A DNA stretch of 64,000 nucleotides, taken from NCBI RefSeq assembly GCF_023101765.2, contig NC_064239.1, positions 7,022,231 to 7,086,230 of the forward strand, written 5' to 3'. This stretch comes from Spodoptera frugiperda (Eukaryota > Arthropoda > Insecta > Lepidoptera > Noctuidae). The position numbers were made by a program, and so were the translations under genes. Under the pieces are notes generated by a model that saw only the letters and a program-made list of their open reading frames with translations, made no database searches and was not told the origin of the DNA. Shown here piece after piece: positions 1 through 9,263 of this stretch (the stretch's first letter is position 1; every line of letters begins with the position of its first letter).

Positions 1-41
1 TGCTGTCGAATACAACGCCAGCGGGATCTAAACCTGTGATC
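1..41 (-). CDS. Neutral lipase exon carrying the GLDPA catalytic Asp motif (partial)
   Basis: A minus-strand TTTTTTCAG acceptor precedes an open frame. Its first base completes a Trp codon split with the exon at 343-491, giving 'PW' then 'ITGLDPAGVVFDS'. GLDPA is the conserved element around the catalytic Asp of pancreatic-type lipases. The usual Pro after DPAG is Val here. The exon runs off the window, so the catalytic His and the C-terminus are not visible. The assignment as the downstream neighbour of the 343-491 exon is firm, because both motif order and codon phase agree. Confidence 0.85.
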
Positions 42-342
42 CTGAAAAAATGAATATAAGTATTTATTTAAAAATAATAATTTTAGTCAGCCGTATCCTA
101 AAAACTAAATTTAAGAAAACCTAACCGAATCTCTTTATATTAAACTTTATTGTATTTACCAACTCAAGCATCTAAAATTTATCAGACTCTAAAGTAACGT
201 TATAAATACGAATTTTCCTAAAACAACACTGACCTTAAGGAGATCAAGTATTGATCAACACTAGATCTTTCGTTTAAACATTTACTCTGGGCTTAAAACC
301 TCGCTTAAAAGATTTAAACAGACGAAGTATGCAAACATTTAC
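42..342 (-). other. Lipase intron
   Basis: Intron between the GHSLG and GLDPA exons, running from a GTAAAT donor at 342 to the TTTTTTCAG acceptor. It is AT-rich and I see no other feature in it. Confidence 0.8.
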
Positions 343-491
343 CAAGGCAATTGTATTCCTTTCCTCGCCACTTTGTTGCCGGTGATGCCAACAATCTGCG
401 CACCGAGCGAATGCCCTACCAAGTGCATCTTGTTCAAATCCAGGCCGGCAGCAGACAGGTTCAGTAAAATGTTAGCAAAGTCAGAACTGAC
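343..491 (-). CDS. Neutral lipase exon with GHSLG nucleophile elbow
   Basis: Exon of a secreted neutral lipase of the pancreatic lipase superfamily (alpha/beta hydrolase; triacylglycerol or phospholipid ester hydrolysis, probably gut or extracellular). The exon is 149 nt, from a TTTTGTACAG acceptor to a G|GTAAAT donor. It reads 'VSSDFANILLNLSAAG', then 'MHLVGHSLGAQIVGI'. GHSLG is the GXSXG elbow with the catalytic Ser. It starts in phase 0 and ends with two bases of a Trp codon completed at position 41. Substrate type (triacylglycerol or phospholipid) cannot be decided because the lid and C-terminal domain are not visible. Upstream and downstream exons join in frame. Confidence 0.88.
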
Positions 492-1400
492 CTGTACAAA
501 ACAATGTTTTACTCATTAATTGTAATTTATACTCATGGCACAGAATTTAGACATCATTTTATTTAATCCACAAATTAGTCCTTTATCTCCGTACATCACC
601 TAGACAGAAGTATTCTCACAGTAAATAATCACCAGTAAGTTTTTCCGAGTTTGTTATTAAACCAAATGACGCGATGACTAATTCCGTCCCAGAAATAAAA
701 TTCACATTAATACGCTACTGAACTCAGAAGTGTTCGAGAAACTCGAGCGTCAAGACATTCAATATTAAGATGGCAGTACTTAATATGAGCAGAAGTAAGT
801 AACGTGTTTGAACGTATAGAACACCAGATATTAAACATATATTTCTACAATGACATCCAATACGATCCCGCTTCGAGCAGAAACAAAGGAAGCGTTGAAA
901 CTGTCGATAGCACTTGGATATTCTTATACAATTTAGAGTGGAAACCTAGTGAGAGTGGATGAATATTGGCATTAGGAATTGATACTTAAAATGGAATAGA
1001 ATACGAACGAAAATAGTTATTTTGTTTTCAAGAAGCAAGCTCAGGATAGACAATTTTGGAAACAAACGTTAAGCCTATTTTTGCTTAAATGGGAACGGTA
1101 CACTGGCGTTTACCTTTGCAGGTACATTACATCATTTGTGTGACTAGGATTAAGAAATTGACTAAACCACTTTATCCTATTATCTACACACACAGTTTCA
1201 TAATTGGAACTAAAAGTAACAATTCAAAAGAGAAAAGTAGGATCACACTAATCGAAAAGTAAACTAAAAGTTAAAACCACTCACTTACGCAAAAAATACT
1301 TAGGCACACGGAAATTGTGTAACGCGTAGAAAGTCTGTTAAAGTAACCATTTTATAGGATATTGAAAAATGTGCTGAATATCATCTTCGTAGTAACTTAC
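492..1400 (-). other. Lipase intron
   Basis: AT-rich intron between the 1401-1558 and 343-491 lipase exons, with a GTAAGT donor and a TTTTGTACAG acceptor. No repeat or second gene recognised. Confidence 0.75.
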
Positions 1401-1558
1401 CTTTATAGCGTTAGGTACAGCTCGGTTGAGGTAAGTGGCAGGTATCTGGCCATTCACGACGGCTGCCAGCCGATCCCAGTTCAAAAGAGCTACATTACTT
1501 TGTCCTTGCTCCAAATAAGCTTTTATTATAGCTGTCACCGCAGGCCCATAGGGATGAC
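1401..1558 (-). CDS. Neutral lipase exon, N-terminal alpha/beta core
   Basis: 158-nt exon after a TTTACTTCAG acceptor, ending at AAG|GTAAGT. It reads 'HPYGPAVTAIIKAYLEQG', then 'NVALLNWDRLAA', and ends 'AVPNAIK'. The segment with 'ALLNWDRLA' matches the lipase strand and oxyanion-side region in which a mounted 'V.DW' type motif is common. The first two bases complete a codon begun in the previous exon (phase 1), and the end is phase 0 and joins 'VSSDFA' at 491. The reading frame is intact, but the preceding exon lacks a usable GT donor in this phase (see the 1913-2022 entry). Confidence 0.82.
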
Positions 1559-1912
1559 CTGAAGTAAATTATTTTTATTATTTCCTCTCTTTGAGCTCTG
1601 ACCTTAAGCTTATTATCGTAATAGGTATTATGAATAATGGCTGTGAAGTCTATCCTATAGTGCTAATCTCCTTTTTTTCTGGGGCACCTATTTTATTTTG
1701 GTTCGCTAGTTAGCGCAAGTACAGAAGGCGATTGATTAATAATACATAATATTGTTTTTTCTGCATTAAAATCCACATCAAACTTATTAAAAATGTATTA
1801 CACGGTATGTTTATTATAAGTAGTCAGTTTTTATTAGCGTAGGGTACTACGCTTTGCTGGTAAGCAAAGCTACTTTTTATTTAAGTAAATGTATTAAAAT
1901 CACAATACTTTC
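1559..1912 (-). other. Lipase intron with a non-GT donor
   Basis: Intron between lipase exons. The acceptor at the 1558 side is ordinary (TTTACTTCAG). At the donor side, the only boundary that keeps both exons in frame begins with GAAAGT instead of GT. A nearby canonical GTATTG would shift the frame. No other feature seen. Confidence 0.6.
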
Positions 1913-2022
1913 CTGTGAACCCATGGCAGAATATTGTCGTTGGTTTGCTCTCGTTGTACCAGGACAAAGAAAACAAATTGTGAGCTTCATCGAACGGTAC
2001 TTCTGTGAAATTGTCGAAGGAA
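1913..2022 (-). CDS. Neutral lipase exon, 'FCHGFTG' strand
   Basis: 110-nt exon after a strong acceptor (TTTTTGTATTGCAG). It reads 'FDNFTEVPFDEAHNLFSL', then 'SWYNESKPTTIFCHGFTG'. The HGFTG segment is the oxyanion-loop strand that precedes the mobile N-terminal part of lipases. The first base completes a codon (phase 2), matching the candidate exon at 9129-9182. To join 'HPYGPAV' in frame, the exon must end after ACAG with GAAAGT as donor. Using GTATTG two codons later gives a frameshift and early stop. This may be a decayed splice site, a rare GA-AG intron or a base error. Confidence 0.75.
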
Positions 2023-4359
2023 CTGCAATACAAAAAGGAAAAGACTTCTAATAGAAAATGCAACTGTATTGAAACCAAGTAAAAATATAAACATTTACGA
2101 TTAAAGTCACCCATTTCGACAAAGAATACAGAACGGAAGAAAAGAGTCACATAAGTATGGAATAAAAAATGAAAGAATTTGAGTCCACTTTACTACTAAA
2201 CATTCACTTTTCCTAAATTCTCGACACAAAATTTTAAAAGATACACGCTAATACATTATGAGTACCCAACGATTTCCAATATAAAAGTCATTAGTTACAC
2301 AGCTGTTACCTACATTAAAAATATGCAGCTCTGCTTCTACCTTCGAGGAGCCTACCCTAAAGACTAGACATCAGAAAACCTAATTACAAGTAATAAAAAC
2401 AGAAACAAACTTACTCGTAATAAAGTCTTAGCTTCGCTTGATTTTCATCTCCGCAAATAACTGGAAAATAGAAATAAAAATAAAAATTTTACCAAGCTTC
2501 CTGCTGCTAATTGCGAGTACTGTCTTGCTACGAGTAGGGACATGTATGAAACTATTTGTGCTTACTTTGAAAAAACTATTTTTCCATATATGTAGCTTAC
2601 ATTTAAAAGCAATGGCGTAAAATTAGATGCTTTATGAAACCATTTTTCTAAATAGAAGCTGTTTTATTTGTTCATCTAACCTTATTTATAACAAACACAT
2701 TACTTGATATTCAATTTTAGATTAAATATATTCATGAAACGTGTCGTCTATTTAGTTCAACTATTTTACTATACCACACAATTCTTTATCAATATTGCAA
2801 GTATTTATAAACAAGAGCACTTAACTTATTAGGCAATTTTAATTAAAAATCTTTAAAACATTTTATGCATCAATAACAAGGTTTAATAGTAAATCTACAT
2901 AACAAAAACAGATGATTTGAATATCCTACGGACATCATCTAGCCTCAGCTATGTAGATGAGCTCACAATCAAACATCCCATTGACCCACATTGCTCTTAA
3001 TGTTTACTAAATTTATAATGATAACAGAGCACCTGAATCTAGTACTTACTTCTTACCGTTTTATTTCTAAAGTTTTTATAATCTAATTACATATTATTTA
3101 ACATTCGCCTTTTTATAAATCTTAAGAAAAATAAACGTAAGTATTTTACAAAATACACTTAACAAATTAAGAAATTGTCTAGTGTAAGTTTTAATGACAT
3201 ATTATTGGAATATCAATTACACTTCATGCATTATATAAACCACTAATCTTGTCAAATAATATAAATCCATCTTTAATTAACTTTTTTCTATTAAGTACAA
3301 CTCACAACATCAAAAGACATTGTTACATTTTTCGCGGAATTTTAATTACTGATGGCTCTAACGACCGAGTAGTTTACTATTAAGTAAGGATAAGATCCCT
3401 GTGGCTTTTCCATGAAACAATTAAAATAAGGATCATCTCTATGAAAATGAAGACATCAAATAGCTGTTTCATTATGGAAATTATTCACGCAACCTCTATC
3501 AATATTCGAGTTATAGAACTACTTTCACAACAGGATAATAAAAATATTATATAAATAAATGATAAACCCGACAGGTTTGTCATCATTTCATCATTGGATT
3601 TGTTTATATTATAACTGCGCTTTTGGTATACCACGATATTGGAGATTATCGACAAATTAGCCTCATAATAAAAACGCTTGTTAAAAAATATTTATGAACT
3701 AGCTAAATGACTTTATTTGAAAGTGATCCGGCAAATTTTTGGACATAGCTATCCCGATCTATCTCTTCAAAAAGATCTATGTGGGAAGATATCCAGGGAA
3801 CTCTTCAAAAATCAACATAATGAGCTCTGCGTTTGAATTTAATAGATGTATACCCACATTGAAAAAATCTTAAAAATGTTCTACTAAAGAAATATTATAA
3901 TCTTTGATAAGATGAAAACACTTGAAACTAGTACGAATTACGAATTTTAACAATTAAAAAAGAAATTATTTACAAAGTCTATGCTATAATAACCAATTAA
4001 ACAAATAATTTAAAAGAAACGACTTAAATTGTCTAATTAATTAATAAATAACTTAGGTACAATTTTATTAAAAAAACTAACTACAGAAAAGGTACTTAAT
4101 CGATATCAAACTATACCTACGTTAAATAATTTAACCAGAAAAAGGAAAACCCTCTACTTATTAATTGTTTACAACGAAACCAATTTAGTTATACGAAACA
4201 GCAGGACCACTTCAGACAAATAATCATAAACTGATAATACACTTTTTCTACGATAGTACCGAAGCGCTCGGCTTATACCCAATCAAATGAATGTAACGAA
4301 ACATAGCGCGATCTATTTCGATCCCAACGCCATCTATCGAGGATAGACAACCATTATTT

Positions 4360-4555
4360 ATTAAACTCCGTTCGGGCATTTTCTTTGTACTAAAAGTTTA
4401 ATATTTGATAGGGATTTTTTTAACCTTTTTACTATTTATTTACTTTTTTTGATGAATTAAAACTAATATGAACCGAAGTCGTTAACGATCGACATAGAAT
4501 TATCTAACTCCGTTAGAGCGTTTTCTTTGTACTAAAAGTATTATATTATAATTGC
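4360..4555 (+). repeat. Short imperfect direct repeat pair
   Basis: The segment 'CTCCGTTCGGGCATTTTC' with following 'TTTGTACTAAAAGT' near 4365-4400 recurs at about 4507-4540 as 'CTCCGTTAGAGCGTTTTC' with the same tail. The two units are about 32 bp with a few mismatches. They probably belong to an old dispersed element, family not recognised. Confidence 0.5.
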
Positions 4556-4629
4556 TTTTTACCGTAAAAACAAATAATGTAATTAAAACAATAACATGAA
4601 CTGAACAATTGTAATTACACCATTGGCGA

Positions 4630-4755
4630 TCACAAATCTATCCGTTTGTATAGAACCGAATTGTTCAATATCCGTACTATAAGTACTACTGTGTTGCGAA
4701 CATATAGAACTATTCCTTGACATAATTTATTTTTTATTACGATTTTTGAAATAAA
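4630..4755 (+). repeat. Unrecognised dispersed repeat, copy A
   Basis: Aligns by eye with 5840-5955. Shared blocks include 'CCGTTTGT', 'TAGAACCGAATTGTT', 'CACTGTGTTGCG' and 'CCTTGACATAATNATT', in the same order. Copy A is slightly longer. No terminal repeats or coding capacity seen. Confidence 0.55.
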
Positions 4756-5020
4756 AACCCTATGTCCTTTCAGGTTCTAAACTATATTGTACCAAATTTC
4801 AACCAAATCCGTCAAATAGTTGCCGAGATTAATGGTATAAGCATAGAATTGTCGACGTGATTCTTTAATTTGACATAACTTTTTTATTTATAACTGACAT
4901 GAAACAAACACTAAAAATTGAAGCATACCACGATATATTCGTGAAAACCGCATCCAACTCGGATCAGCCGTTTCTGAGATTAGCTTCACAGACAAATAGA
5001 CAAACATTTGACAAAAAAAA
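4741..5020 (+). mobile_element. Fragment of a Lepidopteran transposable-element tail (tentative)
   Basis: The phrase 'CCTATGTCCTTTCAGGTTCT' followed by 'TACCAAATTTCAACCAAATC' resembles the widespread moth repeat motif 'CCTATGT..CC..GTTATA..CTA..T.TACCAAATTTCATCAAAATC'. A later 'ACAGACAAATAGACAAAC' fits the same tail. It is strongly diverged and has no coding capacity. The family is assigned from memory of moth genomes and not from a search. Confidence 0.35.
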
Positions 5021-5204
5021 GTTATTACATTTGGGTTCGACATCGACGGCAATAACCCCTGCCTTTATTTTCAATGTAAGACGACTTTTCTACGATTTTA
5101 TTATATGTATAGATTTACAGCAAAAAGCCTTTATTTATGAGCAAATACAGGTTTAGGTTTGGCTTAATCTATAAATGCAATATTTGTAATCCCAAAAAAC
5201 TGGA

Positions 5205-5345
5205 TAGATCGATGGTGTACTGGGCGCATCATGTTGCAGGTTCGAATACCCACGGAATAATTCTTTATGTGGTCTACGAATTGTTATTCCATGTTTGAGA
5301 ATGATGTTTACATGAAATTATGTGTTTGTTAACACATACACGATA
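5205..5345 (+). mobile_element. tRNA-derived SINE, diverged
   Basis: Contains a B-box-like 'GGTTCGAATACC' at 5239-5250, about 35 bases after an A-box-like 'TGGTGTACTGGG'. The following A/T-rich body, 'TGTGGTCTACGAATTGTT' and 'CCATGTTTGAGAATGATG', resembles the non-tRNA body of moth tRNA-derived SINEs. It cannot fold as an intact tRNA, so it is not annotated as a tRNA gene. Confidence 0.55.
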
Positions 5346-5839
5346 AAAATTCCTAACGTAAGTGTAAGCAAGATAGAATTGACACATGAATCAAACAAGT
5401 TGTATAACAATAATAAATAAGCATTTTATGCACATTCCTAAGGACAGAAAAGTTACGTACGATCCTGATGAAGATATCAATATTTTGTAAAATGTAAAGT
5501 CTCTATTATTTAACGATTGTTTACAAAAACAAAGTAAGTTGATACCTACTCTCTCGTCTTCTCAATAAGAAAACTGATCGCGTTTCTTCAAGTAAAGAAG
5601 CCCTTATACAGGATCAATATCAAAACAAACGTCGAATTGCGTAAGTGAAAAAGGATAGCACCATTAATATAAAAATATGGGTTTTAGAGAAAATTCTGGA
5701 ATATTTAAAGGGATCTGTTAAGCGTAAACTTTGGAAAACTATAAAGCAATTAATGAATAATAATGGATACAGATTGAAAATTCTTACCGGAACCAATAAG
5801 TAAGAAAACAATACAAACACTAGTGTACATTATGAGTTG

Positions 5840-5955
5840 GTTTCACAAATTGTCCGTTTGTTAGAACCGAATTGTTTTATATAGGGGCCGATATCACTGT
5901 GTTGCGGCATATTGAACTTTCCTTGACATAATCATTGCTGATTACGAATTTTACG
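5840..5955 (+). repeat. Unrecognised dispersed repeat, copy B
   Basis: Second copy of the repeat at 4630-4755, same orientation, about 1.2 kb away, diverged by substitutions and short gaps. Function and family unknown. Confidence 0.55.
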
Positions 5956-6567
5956 TCTACACCCATACGTCGCAGCCTTTGGAACCTTGTACCATCGTCA
6001 CTATTCGTCACTATCCGAACCACTGCTTTACGAATTGTGAGTGAGCTTCTCATATTGTTTTCATAACTCGAAAAATAAACACTCCAATCGTTTCGTGGAA
6101 GGGGTAACTCAGTTCACTGATATCTTCAAGAGATAGCGAGAATCGATTTGTATTATTGTCATCGGATGTCACGTCACGCCTGTCAATAATGGAACCGAAA
6201 AATGATAGAAGCTGTAAAAAGGTTGACAATTTGTTTTAGCTTGGCTTAGGGCTATATTTCACCCGTGAAATATTTTCGCATTAATCCCTTGTGTTCACTA
6301 GTGCCAGGGATAGGGCAGTAGTACATATGATAACTTGAACCTCTTAGACTGTGATCTCAAGTATGGAGATTATGTCAAACAGTTAAATATTGACCAGTAA
6401 ACCTTTTATAGACTGTCATAGGCTATGAGGCCTAATCTTGAACTTCAGTGTTAAATTAATTTGAACTGAATAAAATTGAGTAACAATCGGAGAGCTAAAA
6501 TTACATATTATTTTACTCACTTGCTCAGTTTAAGTAAAAAATGAAACCATTTATAAATAGAGATTTA

Positions 6568-6840
6568 GGACCACGATGGACGGCGAGCAATGGAACCTCG
6601 CCGCCCGACCAGAACCAGTCCCGTGTGTACGGCGCGACGAGTTCTGCATGCGCCTTAAAGAGCCATCAGATCACCGCAAATAAGGCCAAGCAGCATTGAT
6701 CCCGATCGGGCGTTGCGGACAACCTAAAAGGCTATCGGGGCTTCGGCTCAAAGCAGGAATAGGAACAGGGTGGTTCTGACATTCTCTCTCGCCTCTCCCA
6801 GGGCGGGAAAAAACATTGGATGATTTTCCCCTCAAAAAAA
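6568..6840 (+). mobile_element. Noctuid-type nonautonomous repeat, copy 1
   Basis: GC-rich island in AT-rich DNA. It contains 'GGGCTTCGGCTCAAAGCAGG', 'AGGAACAGGGTGGTTCTGAC', 'CTCTCGCCTCTCCCAGGGCG' and 'CATTGGATGATTTTCCCCTC'. This string of motifs is a high-copy repeat in noctuid moth genomes. No open frame, so probably nonautonomous. Two further copies lie at 7085-7255 and 8190-8345. Confidence 0.7.
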
Positions 6841-7084
6841 GGACCAGAGATGTATTATTTTTGCTTTGCAGTTATAATGTCATGATTACTATGGAAAATT
6901 TAATATAATTCATTATACATTCAATCTTCTTGGTCAGTGTCTTTTTCAATTTAAATAGTTGCATATTAATATGTAAATATTATTATCTATCATAGTTATG
7001 TTAAATTTGGGTTACAAAATTATTTTATTATAAATTATTATATAATAATATGTAATTAATGAGGGCTTATTTTTTCCTTGGTGA

Positions 7085-7255
7085 CGTCATGGTGTATAGG
7101 TATAGAGAACGGTTGCGGGCCATCATAAGGTACCTCAGACCTGACTTAGAGCCGAAGTAGAAATCAGGTAGTTTTAACAGATTGAGTAAGAGTCTGACAT
7201 TTCCTTACCACTTACCAAGGGTGTGAGGAGTCATTCAATGTTTTTCCCTCCTCAA
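7085..7255 (+). mobile_element. Noctuid-type nonautonomous repeat, copy 2
   Basis: Same orientation as copy 1 and more diverged. It retains 'AGTAAGAGTCTGACATTTCC', 'CCAAGGGTGTGAGGAGTCAT' and a tail with 'TTTTTCCCTCCTC'. The shared order of the motifs, more than raw identity, supports the call. Confidence 0.55.
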
Positions 7256-7439
7256 AAAATATTTTTATTAAAAGTAGTTTGACTAATACCTACCTTTATT
7301 ATCTCACGTTGTAAAAGATGTAACTTTAAGTGACTTATTTACATACTACTAGGATTTCTTCTGAACCCTGTTTTTAAAAGTCGCCCCTCGCGGTCACAAT
7401 CTCAACAAAATATTCTACTCTAAACATATATTGTATCCA

Positions 7440-7598
7440 AATATTACTACTGTTATAAATGCGACTGTTTGTGTGTATATTTGTTACTCAACCACGTCAA
7501 AATGTCTGAAGGGATCGGGATGAAATTTTGGAACAGGGGTAACACAGGATACTTTTTATCCCACTAGACCGCGGGCGAATCCGCTTGCAGAAGCTAGT
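7440..7598 (+). mobile_element. Helitron-like nonautonomous element, 3' end
   Basis: Reads 'GATCGGGATGAAATTTTGGA', 'ACTTTTTATCCCACTAGACC', then 'GCGGGCGAATCCGC' and ends 'AAGCTAGT'. The short GC-rich hairpin a few bases before a CTAG(T) end is the arrangement of Helitron termini. This sequence resembles a very common moth repeat of that kind. The 5' end is uncertain. Confidence 0.5.
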
Positions 7599-8189
7599 AT
7601 TTCATACTCCGGCTGTAACATCATTATCCCTCCTACATTATAACTGAAAATTAGCGTACACAGGTGGCAAGTACAGTTACTAACGTATCCAAATAATCAG
7701 ACCATTATCAATTAATTAGGGTAAACAAGGTTGCAGGTCTAATTGCCGAATAACTAATGATAATAGTGACTGGTTTACAACTAAAGTCAAGGCGACATCC
7801 TCGCTTCTGTGTTGTTTGTGAGTGTTGTTAAACCTTGACTCGTTAATAGAATGTGGGTTTTTTACATCAAATCTTTCTTCTTAGTTCCAAATTTTATGCA
7901 CGTGAGTAAACTTTGCACGTGTCGGCCATCGTGCTGTTGTTTTTTTTCTGAAATGTGTAGGTTGGAGCAAAGATTGTTTGACCATTAGTTAATATCTCGC
8001 TTATGGATTGTGGCACTTCAAGTGGGTGCAGTTATTTGTAAAATTAAGTTTAACAGAAGCAAGTCTTCATTAATGAACTTCTCACTGTGCTATGTTTTGT
8101 GCTTTGTGATGTTATGAGAATTTTGAAATTGAAAATTTAAAGTATACTTTGCTAGGTCCGAGGAAATAACCTTATTGAATTATATTTTT

Positions 8190-8345
8190 TTCTTCTTTTG
8201 AACGGAGAAAATCATCGAATGACTTTTCAATCATCAATGACGAGAGGAAGTGTCAGACTCTTATTAACTAAAAACCACCCCGTTCCTACTCTTGCTTTTC
8301 GACCCGAAACCGCACTAGACAGTTGCAGCTTCACGTCAGCATTAA
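8190..8345 (-). mobile_element. Noctuid-type nonautonomous repeat, copy 3, inverted
   Basis: Opposite orientation to copies 1 and 2. On the plus strand it shows 'GAAAATCATCGAATGACTTT', 'GAAGTGTCAGACTCTTATTA' and 'AACCACCCCGTTCCTACTCT', the complement of the same motif series. The plus-strand open frame across it is therefore an artefact of the repeat. The element may extend to about 8400. Confidence 0.65.
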
Positions 8346-8769
8346 CTCTACTGGACCCCATCTGTGGTGGTTTGAGCCGCGTGCGATACACGATGCGCCG
8401 TATTACTGCACCTAAGTTTTCGATTTATGACAATGATGTGATGTAAGAGGGAGAAAGCGCGTTGTTACCATGCAACGGGCCAAAAGCCAAACTTTGGTTA
8501 AATTCTGAGGATTTCGAAAGCAAAAAAAAAACAAAAAACATAACCCTCCTTCTGGCGCAGTCGGGTAATAATACCTACCGGTGTCGACCGGAGCAAGACC
8601 AACACCAATAACGAAGGCATCAGTGGGAACATCACTCAATAATTGACTTTTGTAATTAAAAGTGCTGAGACTGCTGTTACATATGACTATATTCTGTCAC
8701 AAGACGTCCATTGCTTTTATGGACAGCAATGGACTTCAGCTTGCCTTTATAGATACGGACGTAGATAGG

Positions 8770-8945
8770 CAGATAGGCTTTGTCATTGATGTCATCGTCA
8801 TTATCATCATCATCATAGTATCAGCTACAAGGCATTCACTGCAGAACATAGGCCTCCCGCAATTATTTCCAGATAGTGTGATTAGGAGCGATTCATTCAC
8901 CCACGACACAGGAGAAAATCCTAATGTGGGGCAACGCTTTATAAA
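8770..8945 (+). repeat. CAT-rich microsatellite and Lepidopteran dispersed repeat
   Basis: Begins with a (CAT)n-like tract ('ATCATCATCATCATAG'), followed by 'CTGCAGAACATAGGCCTCCC' and 'AATTATTTCCA'. The combination resembles a very common moth repeat containing 'GGACATAGGCCTCCCCCAA'. It ends in an A-run at about 8944. Confidence 0.6.
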
Positions 8946-9128
8946 AAAAAAAAAATTATAAGAATAAAAATATTTAATTTGGATAAAAAAATACAATGTA
9001 GGTAAATATTTTAATTTAGTCAGCAATTATGTAGAACCCCATTTAAAATGGCATTGATCTAATGTATATAGCCAATAGAAGATAAACACAGCCACAGCAA
9101 GTTATATTTATTCTGTGAAATTACTTAC

Positions 9129-9263
9129 ATCACTTTATCCAGCATGGTTGCGATAGGTCCGGCTGCGATGAGGTCATGTAACCTATTTCGAACATATTTG
9201 CGGCAATAAAACGCATGTACTCGTACTTTCCTCTACGTTCGTCTGATTCATATTCGCAGGGCA
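9129..9263 (-). CDS. Probable upstream lipase exon with an apparent frame change
   Basis: On the minus strand a frame opens after a GGGAG acceptor and reads 'VPCEYESDERRGKYEYM', then 'RFIAANMFEIG'. In a different frame, from about 9181, it reads 'LHDLIAAGPIATMLDKV' and ends AT|GTAAGT. The second part ends in phase 2, which fits the 2022 exon and gives 'DKVISFDNFTEVPF'. The two parts are one base out of frame. Either a small exon 9129-9182 uses the weak AAATAG acceptor, or one longer exon carries a frameshift or sequence error. No signal peptide exon was found upstream. Confidence 0.4.

Larger units (their letters stand above)
2023..9128 (-). other. Large AT-rich lipase intron with repeats
   Basis: Stretch between the lipase exon at 1913-2022 and the candidate 5' exon at 9129-9263. 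From 2023 to about 4600 I see only AT-rich unique sequence. From 4600 to 9000 it contains diverged direct repeats, a tRNA-derived SINE, three copies of a noctuid-type repeat, a Helitron-like end and a CAT-rich repeat, all listed separately. If the 5' exon assignment is wrong, this is intergenic DNA. Confidence 0.5.

Noticed and set aside
5205..5280. tRNA gene
   Set aside because: A- and B-box-like sequences are present but the arms do not pair as a tRNA, and a SINE-like body follows.
8198..8446. 82-codon plus-strand open frame
   Set aside because: Lies across the inverted copy of the noctuid-type repeat, and its residues are a translation of the repeat.
8662..8961. 99-codon plus-strand frame with an Ile-rich run
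   Set aside because: The Ile run is a translated CAT-type microsatellite and the rest is a dispersed repeat.
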